A stretch of 64,000 bases of DNA from Erythrobacter rubeus (GTDB taxonomy: Bacteria > Pseudomonadota > Alphaproteobacteria > Sphingomonadales > Sphingomonadaceae). The position numbers were made by a program, and so were the translations under genes. A model generated the notes under the pieces. That model did not search any database and was not told the DNA's origin. It saw only the letters and a program-made list of their open reading frames with translations. How positions within the stretch are numbered: the first letter of the stretch is position 1; the number at the start of each line of letters is the position of its first letter. The stretch is taken from the NCBI RefSeq assembly GCF_014705715.1, contig NZ_JACXLC010000001.1, positions 2,541,860-2,605,859 on the forward strand, in the 5' to 3' direction. Positions 47,518 through 57,500 of this stretch are shown here, one piece after another.

Positions 47518-49422
47518 CTAGCCCATTTTCTTGAGCAGCCAGGAGAATTGTCCCCCGCCGCGCGATGTCAGACCTTCAATCACCAATTGTTCGGTGCCGT
47601 GCGGGCGCCCGTCGCCATCGACCCACAGGCTGTCCTCGCACCGCAATGCCATCTCCGACGCGCCAGCACCATCGCCGCGCAGGCGGAATTGCCAAAGCTT
47701 GCCATCGGGCAGCAACAGGCTCGCCCCGCGTCCGTCCTCGGTCAGGTGCGCCTCGACCCCGCGGCCAAGGTGAAACCGGATGGCGAGGCCGATCTTCCCG
47801 CGCTTGCCCTTGCGCGATACCGGCAAAAGGATGTCTTCGCCCGCCAGTTCGCTGCCATCGCCGCGAAGGCTGAGGACGCGCCGATGCGTCAGTCCGAAGC
47901 GTGCGGCGTAACCGTCATGGCTGGCCTCGACGCGGGTCGCTTCGCCGCCATTCTTGCGCAGCACCTGCCGTTCGACTTCGACATTCTCCGCGCCCTTTCC
48001 GAGCTTGCCGTGAAGCAGCACGGCGGTCGAATTGGCGTTGTCGAGCACCAGCGTGGAATGTGCGGCGGTCGCGCGCAGCCCTTTGCCGATGCGCGCAGGC
48101 ACTTGCCCACCCGACAGCGCCGATCCACCGCAATTCACGATCAGGCGCGAAGGCCCGTCGGACAGTTCGAATGCCAGCGTCGATGCGCAGCCGGTTCGTG
48201 CATGGCGTGCGCGCGGAGGTGGTGCTGCATCGAACTGCACCACCGTCTTGCCGCCGCGCAGCCGCTGGAATCCCCAATGCTGGACATCCTTGAGCGGGCG
48301 CGTTCGCACACCCGTTGCCTCGATCAGAGCAGCGACGCGGTCCGCGCGCACGGCACCTTGGCCCTGCCAGTTGCCAAGCGCACCATCGCCATGGCGCAGC
48401 GACAGCAGCGGCGGAACGAGCAGTTCGCGCATCACGAACAACGCCTCGGGCGGCTCGTGCCCGGCCGCATCATAGCAGGCGAGCAGATCGGTAAGCACCG
48501 CGATGGCCTGCATCTGCGCTTCGGGACAGCGCGACAACACGCCGCCATCTTCGCCGACAAGATCGCCCAGCGCGCGGATAAGCGACGCTTCCCCGAACAA
48601 CCTGCGCGGCTTGCCTTCGGGCAGCAACAGGCCCGCAGCTGTGACCGCAGCAAGCCCTGCAACCTGGCCCAAACCCGCCCCGTCCCGCGGAGCCTTACGG
48701 TCCAGCCAGGCAGCGGTTTCGCCGATGGCGGCGAGCAGTTTCGGTTTGAGCTTCGTGTCCTGACCCGACAGCACAAGCGGCGCATGGACCAGCCACGCCA
48801 TCAGGCGTAGTCCGGCATTCTCGACTTCCCAAGCGGGTCCCTTACCTGGTTCGGGATTGGCGGCGAGCCAATTCGATGTGATCCGCTCGGCAACGGTAAC
48901 GCAATCAGCACGCGGCGCACTGGCGGCAAGGTCATACACCCACGAGAAGCTGTGCACCGCCCGCTCGAGCCCCGGGCTCAGCCGCCCCGAGCTGTCGCAA
49001 TCGACTTGACCGATCGGCAGCTTGACGCCGTGGACGAGGAAGTGCCCGGCTCTGAGTGCGGTGCCCGCCATCCGATCACCCGTCACGGGGCTTTCGACCG
49101 TCGCCAGCACCCGCAAAGGCGCCGGACGGCGGAATGGCGCGGCGAGCGCGTGGCCGGGAACGCCCATCCTGTACGCCAACCGGATCAGCGCTTCGCCAGG
49201 CTTGGTGCGCGGCGCAATGACGTCAGTCAGAGCGAGCGCGCGGGAGGTTTCGACCTGGGCGGCAACCGGCTGCTCCATGTCGCTTTGCGCGGGAGCGCGT
49301 CTGCGCTTGGGCTCGGCCCCAGCTGGCAATGGCAAAGCGCTCTGATCCTGCGCATCCTCGGCGATACCAAAATCCGCCGTGTCCTGTTTCTCATCGGTTT
49401 CGCGAAACAGGCTTTCCATCAT
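47518..49422 (-). CDS. heparinase II/III family protein
   Basis: 634 residues. The N-terminal part is an (alpha/alpha) toroid-like helical domain (about 70-330), followed by a beta-sandwich with the heparinase II/III signature [20 protein letters not shown]. Residues 1-65 look disordered. There is no signal peptide visible, which is unusual for a polysaccharide lyase, though alphaproteobacterial homologues next to purH share this. The start (ATG 49422 or 49419) overlaps the rpe stop. Confidence 0.88.
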   Translation of the reverse strand: MMESLFRETDEKQDTADFGIAEDAQDQSALPLPAGAEPKRRRAPAQSDMEQPVAAQVETSRALALTDVIAPRTKPGEALIRLAYRMGVPGHALAAPFRRPAPLRVLATVESPVTGDRMAGTALRAGHFLVHGVKLPIGQVDCDSSGRLSPGLERAVHSFSWVYDLAASAPRADCVTVAERITSNWLAANPEPGKGPAWEVENAGLRLMAWLVHAPLVLSGQDTKLKPKLLAAIGETAAWLDRKAPRDGAGLGQVAGLAAVTAAGLLLPEGKPRRLFGEASLIRALGDLVGEDGGVLSRCPEAQMQAIAVLTDLLACYDAAGHEPPEALFVMRELLVPPLLSLRHGDGALGNWQGQGAVRADRVAALIEATGVRTRPLKDVQHWGFQRLRGGKTVVQFDAAPPPRARHARTGCASTLAFELSDGPSRLIVNCGGSALSGGQVPARIGKGLRATAAHSTLVLDNANSTAVLLHGKLGKGAENVEVERQVLRKNGGEATRVEASHDGYAARFGLTHRRVLSLRGDGSELAGEDILLPVSRKGKRGKIGLAIRFHLGRGVEAHLTEDGRGASLLLPDGKLWQFRLRGDGAGASEMALRCEDSLWVDGDGRPHGTEQLVIEGLTSRGGGQFSWLLKKMG

Positions 49423-50081
49423 GCTTCCCCTTTGAGCGCGGAAATGTTGGCTGCATAGCGATCGGGCCCGCCCTTGAAGGTCGCCGAGCCTGCGACCAGC
49501 ACGTCGGCTCCTGCAGCGATGCACTGCTTGGCTGTCTCGGGATTGACCCCGCCATCGACCTCCAGGTGAATGTCACGCCCCTCTTTCTCGATCATCGCGC
49601 GAATCCGGCGCACCTTTTCAAGCTGCGAGGGAATGAAGCTCTGTCCGCCAAATCCGGGATTGACGCTCATCACGAGGACGAGATCGACGAGGTCCATCAG
49701 GTTGTCGAGCACCTCCACCGGCGTACCGGGATTAAGGACGACACCAGCCTTCTTGCCGAGCGAGCGGATGGCCTGCAGCGTCCGGTGGATATGTGGCCCG
49801 GTCTCTGGATGAACGGTGATGATATCTGCGCCGGCCTCCGCGAAAGCCTCGAGATAAGGATCGACCGGTGCGATCATCAGGTGGACGTCGAACGGCTTGT
49901 CCGTGTGCGGCCGCAGCGCCTTCACCACGGCAGGACCAATCGTGATGTTCGGCACGTAATGCCCGTCCATCACGTCGACATGGATCCAGTCGGCCCCGGC
50001 GGCATCGATGGCGCGCACTTCTTCGCCGAGCTTGGCAAAATCGGCTGACAGAATCGATGGGGAAATCAGTGGTGCTGGCAT
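49419..50081 (-). CDS. rpe: ribulose-phosphate 3-epimerase
   Basis: Interconverts ribulose-5-phosphate and xylulose-5-phosphate. 220 residues, a full TIM barrel: [36 protein letters not shown] with the metal ligands, [27 protein letters not shown] and DGGVNPETA. First gene of an operon with the heparinase-like gene and purH. Confidence 0.96.
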   Translation of the reverse strand: MPAPLISPSILSADFAKLGEEVRAIDAAGADWIHVDVMDGHYVPNITIGPAVVKALRPHTDKPFDVHLMIAPVDPYLEAFAEAGADIITVHPETGPHIHRTLQAIRSLGKKAGVVLNPGTPVEVLDNLMDLVDLVLVMSVNPGFGGQSFIPSQLEKVRRIRAMIEKEGRDIHLEVDGGVNPETAKQCIAAGADVLVAGSATFKGGPDRYAANISALKGEA

Positions 50082-50314
50082 GGCTGGTCGCGGGCCCTCC
50101 TTGGGCCTTCCCGCAATAAAGCAGCCGCGAATCGCTGAACAAGCGTGCGGTTAACTCTTTTCCACGGCGCACCGGCGGATTTACGGTCAATTCAGGTGGA
50201 ATTCAGCGCGAATTTGACAAACGAGTGCTAATTCTGAGGAAGCGAGCCCGATCGAATATGATACGGAGAGGCGGTCCGCACCGATCAACGAACCAATTGG
50301 ATTAACTGACTGAC
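50082..50314. promoter_or_regulatory. divergent promoter region between rpe and DUF2141 gene
   Basis: 233 bp without a gene. A TTGACA box is at 50214-50219 and an AT-rich TATGAT at 50257-50262 on the plus strand, but they are too far apart to form one promoter. Nothing else is recognised. Confidence 0.25.
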
Positions 50315-50833
50315 ATGAAACTCTTTGCGACAGGCCTTGCCGCGATCACCATGCTCCCCGCAAGCGTTTCGATGAGCGGCGCGCCCGCCGCGGCGCAGGC
50401 TGCGACGACAAGCGATTTTCGCAACATCATCGCCAACAACATGCGCTCGTGCGCGCCCGGAGGCGGGCCCGCGGTGCGAGTCACCGTCAATGGCGTGAAG
50501 AGCTCTTCCGGCAATGTCCGCGTTCAGCTTTACCGCGGAACGAAGGCCGATTGGCTGGAAAAGGGCCGTTGGCTCAACCGGATCGAGCTGCCCGCGCGTC
50601 GGGGCCGCATGACATTCTGCGTGCCTGTGCCCGCCAGCGGAACCTACGCGATCGCGGTGCGGCATGACGTCAACGGCAACGGTTCGACCGACATCCGCGA
50701 GGATGGCGGCGCGATGTCGAACGATCCCTCGATCAGCATTTTCAATCTCGGCAAGCCGAGCATCGACAAGACCCGCTTCGATGTGGGCTCGGGCGTCCGC
50801 TCGATGGCGATCACGATGAAGTATTTCGGCTAG
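50315..50833 (+). CDS. DUF2141 family exported protein
   Basis: 172 residues with a Sec signal peptide (MKLFATGLAAITMLPASVS, cleavage after AAAQA). The DUF2141 beta-sandwich follows: VRVTVNGVKSSSGNVRVQLY, FCVPVPASGTYAIAVRHDVNGNG and AMSNDP. The DVNGNGSTD loop looks like a calcium-binding loop. The function is unknown. A second DUF2141 gene is at the right edge. Confidence 0.87.
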   Translation: MKLFATGLAAITMLPASVSMSGAPAAAQAATTSDFRNIIANNMRSCAPGGGPAVRVTVNGVKSSSGNVRVQLYRGTKADWLEKGRWLNRIELPARRGRMTFCVPVPASGTYAIAVRHDVNGNGSTDIREDGGAMSNDPSISIFNLGKPSIDKTRFDVGSGVRSMAITMKYFG

Positions 50834-50841
50834 CGCGCGGT

Positions 50842-51774
50842 TTACTTCTTGGCGTGTTGCGAGCGCTTGTGACGCCACAGGGATAACAGCACGCCGGGCG
50901 CGGCGAGGATCGGGTATTTCTCGCGAAACGGCGTCACTTCGACCGGCATTCCGGTGTGTCTCTCGACCTTCCAGGCAGCATAGCGGGTCGCGCCTTCGAA
51001 TGTCGTGCTGGCCTTGAGCAGCCTGATGAAATTGAGCGGCTTGCCCAGCCGCTGTCGCACTTTCCACCAGCCGAGGATTTCGCTCCTGCGCTTGTCGGAC
51101 AGGGCAGGCGTGATGCGCTCGCCCTCCCACGTGAATGCGATCCCGCTTGCCTCGAGCGCGAGCGGGAGCAATCCGGCGAAATGCGCCGCGTTGACGCTGA
51201 GGATATCGTTTTCCCGGCCCGCTTTCTCGACCCTGAATTCGGCCTTGTATGTCGCCCGGAAGAGCGCGCGCCAATAATCCTCTGCCGTTCCGCTCTCGGG
51301 CCCGAGGGCGACGGCCAGACGCGCGGCAGTCTGGGCGGCCGATGAGAGCGCTTGGATCACCTCTTCGCGTGCTCTTTCGTCAGCCGACCAGACCAGCGCC
51401 GATGGCTGGACAAAGCGCGCCCAGATCGTCGTGTCCTTGAGCTCTCCAGCCGCAGCTCTCGCAAAAGTGGCAAGCGTCATCGTCGCCACCTTCGCGCGGA
51501 GCACCGTGCCTTCATGTTCGCGCTCATGATAGCTCACGACCGGCCAGATCGCGGGGTCATCCTCGCCTGCGCGCAGGATGTAGAAATCAAGCACGCCTTC
51601 AAGCGATCCGGTGCGCAAATTCGATCCGTAGAACAGCACCGCACGCGCTCCCGCCTGTTCGGCGAGAGCGCGCGCAAATTCCGCGACCGCAGGATTGATG
51701 GCGGCATCGATCTGGCGCGCAAGCCGGTCGGTCAAGTTGTCGGAAATCGGATCGGTCACTCGGACGGCCCCCAC
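50842..51774 (-). CDS. nucleotidyltransferase-like protein coupled to a lipid kinase
   Basis: 310 residues, soluble. RAVLFYGSNLRTGSLEGVLD followed by FYIL gives a GS...D pattern like the minimal nucleotidyltransferase fold; the rest is helical, with WRALFRATYKAEFRVE in the middle. It starts 10 bp after the lipid kinase stop, with GTG as start codon. The arrangement recalls mitochondrial Tam41, a phosphatidate cytidylyltransferase, because the kinase next door makes phosphatidate. That is a hypothesis; the protein could also be an unrelated nucleotidyltransferase. Confidence 0.6.
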   Translation of the reverse strand: MGAVRVTDPISDNLTDRLARQIDAAINPAVAEFARALAEQAGARAVLFYGSNLRTGSLEGVLDFYILRAGEDDPAIWPVVSYHEREHEGTVLRAKVATMTLATFARAAAGELKDTTIWARFVQPSALVWSADERAREEVIQALSSAAQTAARLAVALGPESGTAEDYWRALFRATYKAEFRVEKAGRENDILSVNAAHFAGLLPLALEASGIAFTWEGERITPALSDKRRSEILGWWKVRQRLGKPLNFIRLLKASTTFEGATRYAAWKVERHTGMPVEVTPFREKYPILAAPGVLLSLWRHKRSQHAKK

Positions 51775-51784
51775 GCTTCAGCGA

Positions 51785-52822
51785 TCAGGGGACGACGAAT
51801 TGCAATTCAGGCCCTTGGCCGATGTGATACTTGCCCGCCGGGAACGCCTCTCCGTCGAGGATGAATTGATCGTCGATCTCGAGCGTGAATTCAGGAGCGC
51901 TGAGCTGATGGATGCCGCGTTCACGCGGATTGGCAATCTCCCGCCCCATGATCGCAATCGGCAGCAAAGCCGCCGTGCGCCGCGAAATCTGGTCGAGCGC
52001 GACGATCTTGAGGCCCGTCTTGAGTTTGCCGAACGGATGCGTGCCCGCCGGCAGCCGCTCAAGCGTCGATGCGAACAGCAGCTGGCGGTAATTCACGTCC
52101 CCGCGCCCGCTATGTGCCATGGGCGTGCGGTTGGCGCCAAGCTCGACCCTCATCCGCGAACCCTTGCGCCACGGATTTTCGGACCCGGCGAACAGCGCCT
52201 GGGCAATGGTCCAGGCCGTCGTAACGCCGACCGCGAGGCTGTTGAACGCGCCAAGGCGGTGGGCGCTCTGCCCGGCCTGCGTCGCTTTCGTAAAGGATCC
52301 GGCGCCGAGAATGAAGCCGAGCACCTTGGATGCCGAAAGGTCGTTGGCCGCATCGATCTCGATCGGGCGGCGGTAAACGCGCGAGCCGTTGTCGAGCGCG
52401 TCGATCGCGTCCTGAAGGTTCCATTCTGCCGGAACGCCGAGATCGACGGTCAGCGCGTTGGTTTTCCCTTTGGGCAGAACCGCGATGGCAGGCCAACTGT
52501 CTCCGAAAATCGCCGCCCCGCTGGTTAGGACGTCGCGGACAGTGCCGTCGCCGCCATTGATAACCAGCAGCTCGATGCCGCGGCTCGCGAATTCCGTGAG
52601 CGCGGTGGGCAATTGCGAACGATCGCCCGGCTTCGCGATGTGAACGTGGGGGCTGACGCCGCAATCGAAATCGGCACCCTGGTTACCGTGGCTGCGCGGA
52701 TTGTAGATCACCCCCACGCTCGGAGCCTCTCCGGGAAGTCGCACAGGGCGCCGCGAAGCACCGGCCAAACGGCCGGATGCCGGGCGCGGCATCTGCGCAA
52801 ATTCGTAAATCGGAGTTGCCAT
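51785..52822 (-). CDS. diacylglycerol/sphingosine kinase-family lipid kinase
   Basis: 345 residues from ATG 52822, preceded by AAGGATAATA. The nucleotide-binding motif is VINGGDGTVRDVL, with IYNPRSHGN at the start of the domain and LPKGKTNALTVDLG after it. It phosphorylates a lipid such as diacylglycerol, giving phosphatidate. In Sphingomonadales a sphingoid base is also a possible substrate. An in-frame start 60 bp upstream exists but is less likely. It is followed by the nucleotidyltransferase-like gene. Confidence 0.87.
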   Translation of the reverse strand: MATPIYEFAQMPRPASGRLAGASRRPVRLPGEAPSVGVIYNPRSHGNQGADFDCGVSPHVHIAKPGDRSQLPTALTEFASRGIELLVINGGDGTVRDVLTSGAAIFGDSWPAIAVLPKGKTNALTVDLGVPAEWNLQDAIDALDNGSRVYRRPIEIDAANDLSASKVLGFILGAGSFTKATQAGQSAHRLGAFNSLAVGVTTAWTIAQALFAGSENPWRKGSRMRVELGANRTPMAHSGRGDVNYRQLLFASTLERLPAGTHPFGKLKTGLKIVALDQISRRTAALLPIAIMGREIANPRERGIHQLSAPEFTLEIDDQFILDGEAFPAGKYHIGQGPELQFVVP

Positions 52823-52901
52823 TATTATCCTTAACGCTCTGCCTGCGAACGCTTCTCTGCCATCAAATGCCGCTTTTGTCACATTCGTGTGCAGAGGCGT
52901 T

Positions 52902-53054
52902 ATGGTTACATCGGTTACTACCGCGAATTTGGCAAGCCTGGCGCCGGATTTTCTTTACGCCACCGTTCAAATTATCGATCAAGCGGTAATCATGCGCGAT
53001 CAGCCCGATCGTGCCGGCAAATTTCCTGCTGGTGTAGCAGCGCCCGAACGCTAG
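52902..53054 (+). CDS. possible small ORF upstream of the M20 gene, 50 aa
   Basis: ATG 52902 to TAG 53054, preceded by AGAGG and ending 9 bp before the M20 start. The peptide MVTSVTTANLASLAPDFLYA and onward has no recognised domain. It could be a leader or chance; reported because of its position. Confidence 0.2.
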   Translation: MVTSVTTANLASLAPDFLYATVQIIDQAVIMRDQPDRAGKFPAGVAAPER

Positions 53055-53063
53055 GTTGGAGCC

Positions 53064-54269
53064 ATGCTGACAACGTCCCTCCTCGATTCCGCCCGTTCGC
53101 TAGCTCCCGATATCGTCGCCTTGCGACGAGCGATCCATGCCGAGCCGGAGCTTGGCCTGCACTGCCCGATGACAATGGCGAAAGTTCGCGAGGCGCTGGC
53201 GGACGTGCCGCTCGAATGGCGGGAGGGATCGTCCACCACCGGCGCAGTAGCGACGCTGACAGGAGGCATGGCGGACGCCGGTTCTCGCCGCGTTTTGCTT
53301 CGCGGCGATATGGACGCGCTGCCGATGGACGAGAAGACCGGCCTGGATTTCGCCTCCACCATCCCGGGGCGTATGCATGCCTGCGGACACGACACCCACA
53401 CCGCCATGCTGGTTGGTGCTGTGCGCCTGCTAGCGGAGCAGCGCTCCGAGCTTACCGGCACGATCGACTTCATGTTCCAGCCGGGTGAGGAGGGGCATCA
53501 TGGCGCACGCTTCATGCTCGATGACGGCCTGATCGATCCGCTTCCCGATGCTGCATTTGCTTTGCACATCATGCCGAACGCGCCGCACCGCGTGCTGGCG
53601 GGACGCGCGGGTCCGCTGATGGCAGCGGCAGACCAATTCACGATCAAGGTGAAGGGGCGGGGCGGGCACGCATCCATGCCGCATGACTGCGCCGACCCGG
53701 TGCCCGCGGCAGCGGCCATTATCGTTGCGATCCAGGCGATGGTAACCCGGCGTTTCAAGGCGACCAATGCAGTCGTCGTGACCGTCACGCAGATCAACGC
53801 TGGTACGGCGCATAACGTCATCCCGGACGAAGTCACACTCGGCGGAACGATCCGTACTCTAAGCGCCGATCACCGCGACAAGCTCCATAAGCTTATCGCC
53901 GAAACCGCCAGTCAGACAGCATCGGCTTACGGGGTCCAGGCGATTTGCGAACTGGAATTCGGCTTCCCCGTGACCAATTGCGATGCGCGCGCCGTGGCGC
54001 TTGGCCAGGAGGTTGCACGGCAGATCGGCGGGGTAGAGGGATGGCGCGATCTGCCAGACCCGATCATGGGCGCGGAGGATTTCTCCTACATCTTAGAGAA
54101 AGTGCCGGGCGCCATGTTCTTCCTTGGCGTCGCACCCGAGGGTGAGGACTGGACCCAATGCTGCGCGATCCATTCGCCGCGCATGCATGTCGATGAAACG
54201 GCACTGCCACACGGCGCGGCCATGCTCGCAGGCTGCGCGCTCGAATTCCTTTCCGACGGTTTTCGCTAA
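53064..54269 (+). CDS. M20 family amidohydrolase (hippurate/IAA-amino acid hydrolase type)
   Basis: 401 residues, cytoplasmic. Zinc ligands and catalytic acid: MHACGHDTHTAML (Cys/His pair of the M20D group), QPGEEGHHGARFM and the C-terminal GAEDFSYILEKVPGAMFFLG. A dimerisation domain is inserted at about 180-290 (VKGRGGHASMPHDCADPV). It cleaves an N-acyl amino acid; the exact substrate is unknown. GAGCC just before the ATG is a plausible ribosome-binding site. Confidence 0.92.
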   Translation: MLTTSLLDSARSLAPDIVALRRAIHAEPELGLHCPMTMAKVREALADVPLEWREGSSTTGAVATLTGGMADAGSRRVLLRGDMDALPMDEKTGLDFASTIPGRMHACGHDTHTAMLVGAVRLLAEQRSELTGTIDFMFQPGEEGHHGARFMLDDGLIDPLPDAAFALHIMPNAPHRVLAGRAGPLMAAADQFTIKVKGRGGHASMPHDCADPVPAAAAIIVAIQAMVTRRFKATNAVVVTVTQINAGTAHNVIPDEVTLGGTIRTLSADHRDKLHKLIAETASQTASAYGVQAICELEFGFPVTNCDARAVALGQEVARQIGGVEGWRDLPDPIMGAEDFSYILEKVPGAMFFLGVAPEGEDWTQCCAIHSPRMHVDETALPHGAAMLAGCALEFLSDGFR

Positions 54270-54373
54270 AGCAGTAGAGTCTGATCAAGAAAGGCACTCC
54301 ATTTCCCCAGCGAAAAGACAGTTAATTGCTTCTTTGAAGGCGGAAATGGAATTCATTCCAGCAGGCGGGACCA

Positions 54374-54412
54374 AAAGGCCCTTTCGGCCTTTACCACCGA
54401 CGGCATAGTCGG
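54374..54412. terminator. paired hairpins between M20 gene and the pilus operon end
   Basis: AAAGGCC (54374-54380)/GGCCTTT (54386-54392) and CCGAC (54397-54401)/GTCGG (54408-54412) form two adjacent stems, the second followed by ATTTT on the plus strand. They lie in the 243-bp gap where the M20 and pilus transcripts converge. The rest of the gap shows no gene. Confidence 0.5.
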
Positions 54413-54512
54413 ATTTTCTACTTGGTTTGACGTGCCCGATATGAAAACCAATGCAGCCCGCCCCATCTGATTAGAGCTCCGATCCAGGCGATTTAGTTGC
54501 AACTGAAGCCAG

Positions 54513-57500
54513 TTAAGGGACTGTTTTTGTTGATGGTCCAGATCGGACAGCTATTTCAAGGGCACAGTTTTGAACTTCCAGATCAAGGTTGTAGATATCC
54601 CCGCTGGGTTCAACGACCATCTCCACCTCATTCGTAAGGCAAATCCCGAGCCTTTCTGCTTGTTCCGGCTCGATTATGAGTTGGAATCTTCCAGGCATGA
54701 CTTGTTCAAAAAAGTAGTATCCACCCCGCTCCGTACGCGCAGTTGCCACAACCTCGCCTCCGCGGTCGATGAGTTGAAGCCTCAAACCGGATACACCGCG
54801 CGACGTATCTTTATCGCTGAAAGATACGGTCCCCTCAACTTCGCTGAGCGCAACGATTGGGAAGTCCATCACGTGAAACCTGCCTGGACGAGGTACGATC
54901 TCAATACCGCGTGAGACAGGGGCAAGTAGAATGTCGGGCAAAGAGGACGGATCGACCTGCACACTTACTGGTACGCCATTTCCCAAGCGGGTAAGCCTCG
55001 CGGTTCCCCTCTCATCTGTTTCGGAAGTGTTGTTGAAGACTGAAAAATTGACATCTTGCAAAGGCACGTCGCCCGGACCGAACACGCTATCGCCGTCCAG
55101 GTCCTGAAATGCGCGCAGACTCACCGAGCCAGAAGATGCTTGCCCCGGAGGCGCCAGAAAGAAGTTTCGGCGTATCGGATCGCGGCCGAAACTGAAACCA
55201 AGTCGAAGAGCCATCGAATAGCTCCGCTGTTCGAAAACGTAACTCCCATCAAAAGCCAATGAGAACTTGTCGAATTCCTTGATAGCGGATGCTCCTAACC
55301 TTAATCCGGCGGAGCTGAAGGAGTACGAAGCTTGACCGCTCACAACAGTCCGGCCGTCAATCTGGTAGTCGATCTCGCCAGAGACATTGGTAATTTCAGG
55401 ACCCTGAAGTAAGCTGTACCCGACAGACCCGCGGAGCTGCGTGCGTGAACGCGCAAATGTCGCAAGATCAAAATTGCCAATGAGCTGAGAGAAGCCGCTG
55501 CCGTTTGCAGCTGTGTTTCTCGTATATTCGAAGGTGTTCGAAACGATCATACCCGGCAAGCGGGCAGAACTGCGAAAAATAGCGTCCGTACTGGATCTAC
55601 CATCGAGAAATTCGACATGTCGCAGCCGCGCAGCCACCGGGATGGAGCTATCTCCGAAGATCCCCCCCAATGCGAGATTAGCGTTAAAGTCCAATTCGGT
55701 GGCCCGCCGAAGTGGGTCTCGAGTGTTGCTCCTGATTTCGTCGGAGAAGCCGCTTCCATATTCGAAATGCGAAAGCGAGAAGGCGCCTCCAAATGCGCGG
55801 CCGCCGAGCCCGGCACCCAATGCATTGCTGCCATCGCTAGCGACGGCGGCGTCAGCGCGCACCGCAAGACCGCCCAGACCTGTTCGCAATCCGGTCGTTC
55901 CAAGAAAGACATCTTCGCCTACATCTTCGAAATATGAAAAGCCTGCGATGGCCGTAACATCAGCGTTTAGGCCATAGGAAGCGCTGCCTCCCGCTTGCCA
56001 GCTGCCGAATCCTTCGAGCGGATTGAAATCGGGGCCCTCCACACCGAGAAGATTGACCCCTCTCTGAATTGCGCCGAAATCGTATTGCAAGTCACCCGCG
56101 GCGACGCGCCCGTCGCCAACACTGACCCGTCTTACCTCTTCGCGGCGCTGGCCCTGAGGTCCGAAGAACACGAGCCGAAATATGTTAAGACCATAATCGA
56201 CTGGAACATCTAGAAACTCATATTGCCGATTAACGGCCGATGCGACCGATCCAATGAGGATGTCGTTCCGGTACAATTCGACCTCGTACCCATCCGGCAG
56301 AACACCTCGCAGGTCGATTTGCTCAAACACGGAGGCCGCTTGAAACGGTCGATTGCTCACAAACCCGCCGCGACCAGCTCTGCCGCGCAAACCGACCGGC
56401 ATGGAAACTGTTGCGACGTCACCGACCTGAAATTCGCTTGCTTTGAGAGGGCCAAGCAAATCCCCATCGCCGTCGCGCCTCCCCAATTGTACCAAGGATG
56501 CGACGAGGCCATCGCGCGTGGTCGCGGATAGAAATGCCTGCGCAGTCATGAAGGCAAGGTCGCCACCAAAACGGAAATCGCCCTCGAGTCTCTCATCCAT
56601 CGTTGAATCGGAAACCGCACGCAATTCAACGTCGGCGAGAGGAAGAGATGCCGCAAGCCACGGAGTTTCCTGTCGCGGCCATTGCATTTCCTCGCCTTGT
56701 CCTTGTCGCGCTTTCAATCGTGCTCGTTCAGATTCGCGACGTAAGCGCTCTTCGAACGGAAATGGTTCGAGGGTTGTAAGAAGCACGGACTGCGTTCGCA
56801 GGTTTGGCTCAAGCTTAACGGGCAAAATCTCGGCAAAAAGATCGCTACGCAGGTACATCTCCCCTTCGAAGGCTTGAACTTCGTCGGGCAAAAGCGGCCT
56901 GCTACCGCCGTTGGTGGTCAATCTATTGTTGCGCAGATCCAACGTGACGGTTCTGTTTTCTGTTAAAAACCAACCATTGGCGTAGTGTCCATCATCACTG
57001 ACGCGAACGGCGAGGTCGAGAATGCGCGTGAGCTCGCCGACTGGCAGATACAGACCTTCTCTGGTCCCATAGACAATAATCGTGTCCGTCGCATCGATCC
57101 CCCTGACCTTGAATTGAAGGATCAATTCGTCGTTAAGGGTGAAAACAGGTTCGCTTTCGTCGACTGGAAAAGTGGTAGTACCGGGTCGTAAGTCGAAGGA
57201 TTGCTGTTGCTGGGTTGAGAACTCCGCGGTCTCGGGTATATTTGGTTGGGCACTCGGCCTTTTAGGACCAATTTGGTTCTTTTTCGATTTAGGTTTCTCA
57301 TCGGTCACCGCTCGCGCTTGCCGATCGGCAGGTGGAACTGTTTCGCGGCCAGGTGCTGCACCTTCGAATGGAAGTGCACTTTCCTCCAACCTGTCGGCCG
57401 GATTCGTCGCATCGCCTTCAATCAATCCGTTTTCAGGACGGGAGCCCTGTAGTCCCTTATGCTTCATCCGAAAATCAGAAGCGATAACGCCAACTGGTAG

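Noticed and set aside
52889-53488. 199-codon frame from a GTG before the M20 gene
   Set aside because: Runs out of frame into the M20 gene with Arg/Ser-rich nonsense sequence.
54270-54512. Search for an attachment-site repeat of the tRNA-Arg 3' end at the left border of the pilus cluster
   Set aside because: No stretch similar to the tRNA end was found, so an integrative-element border is not supported.
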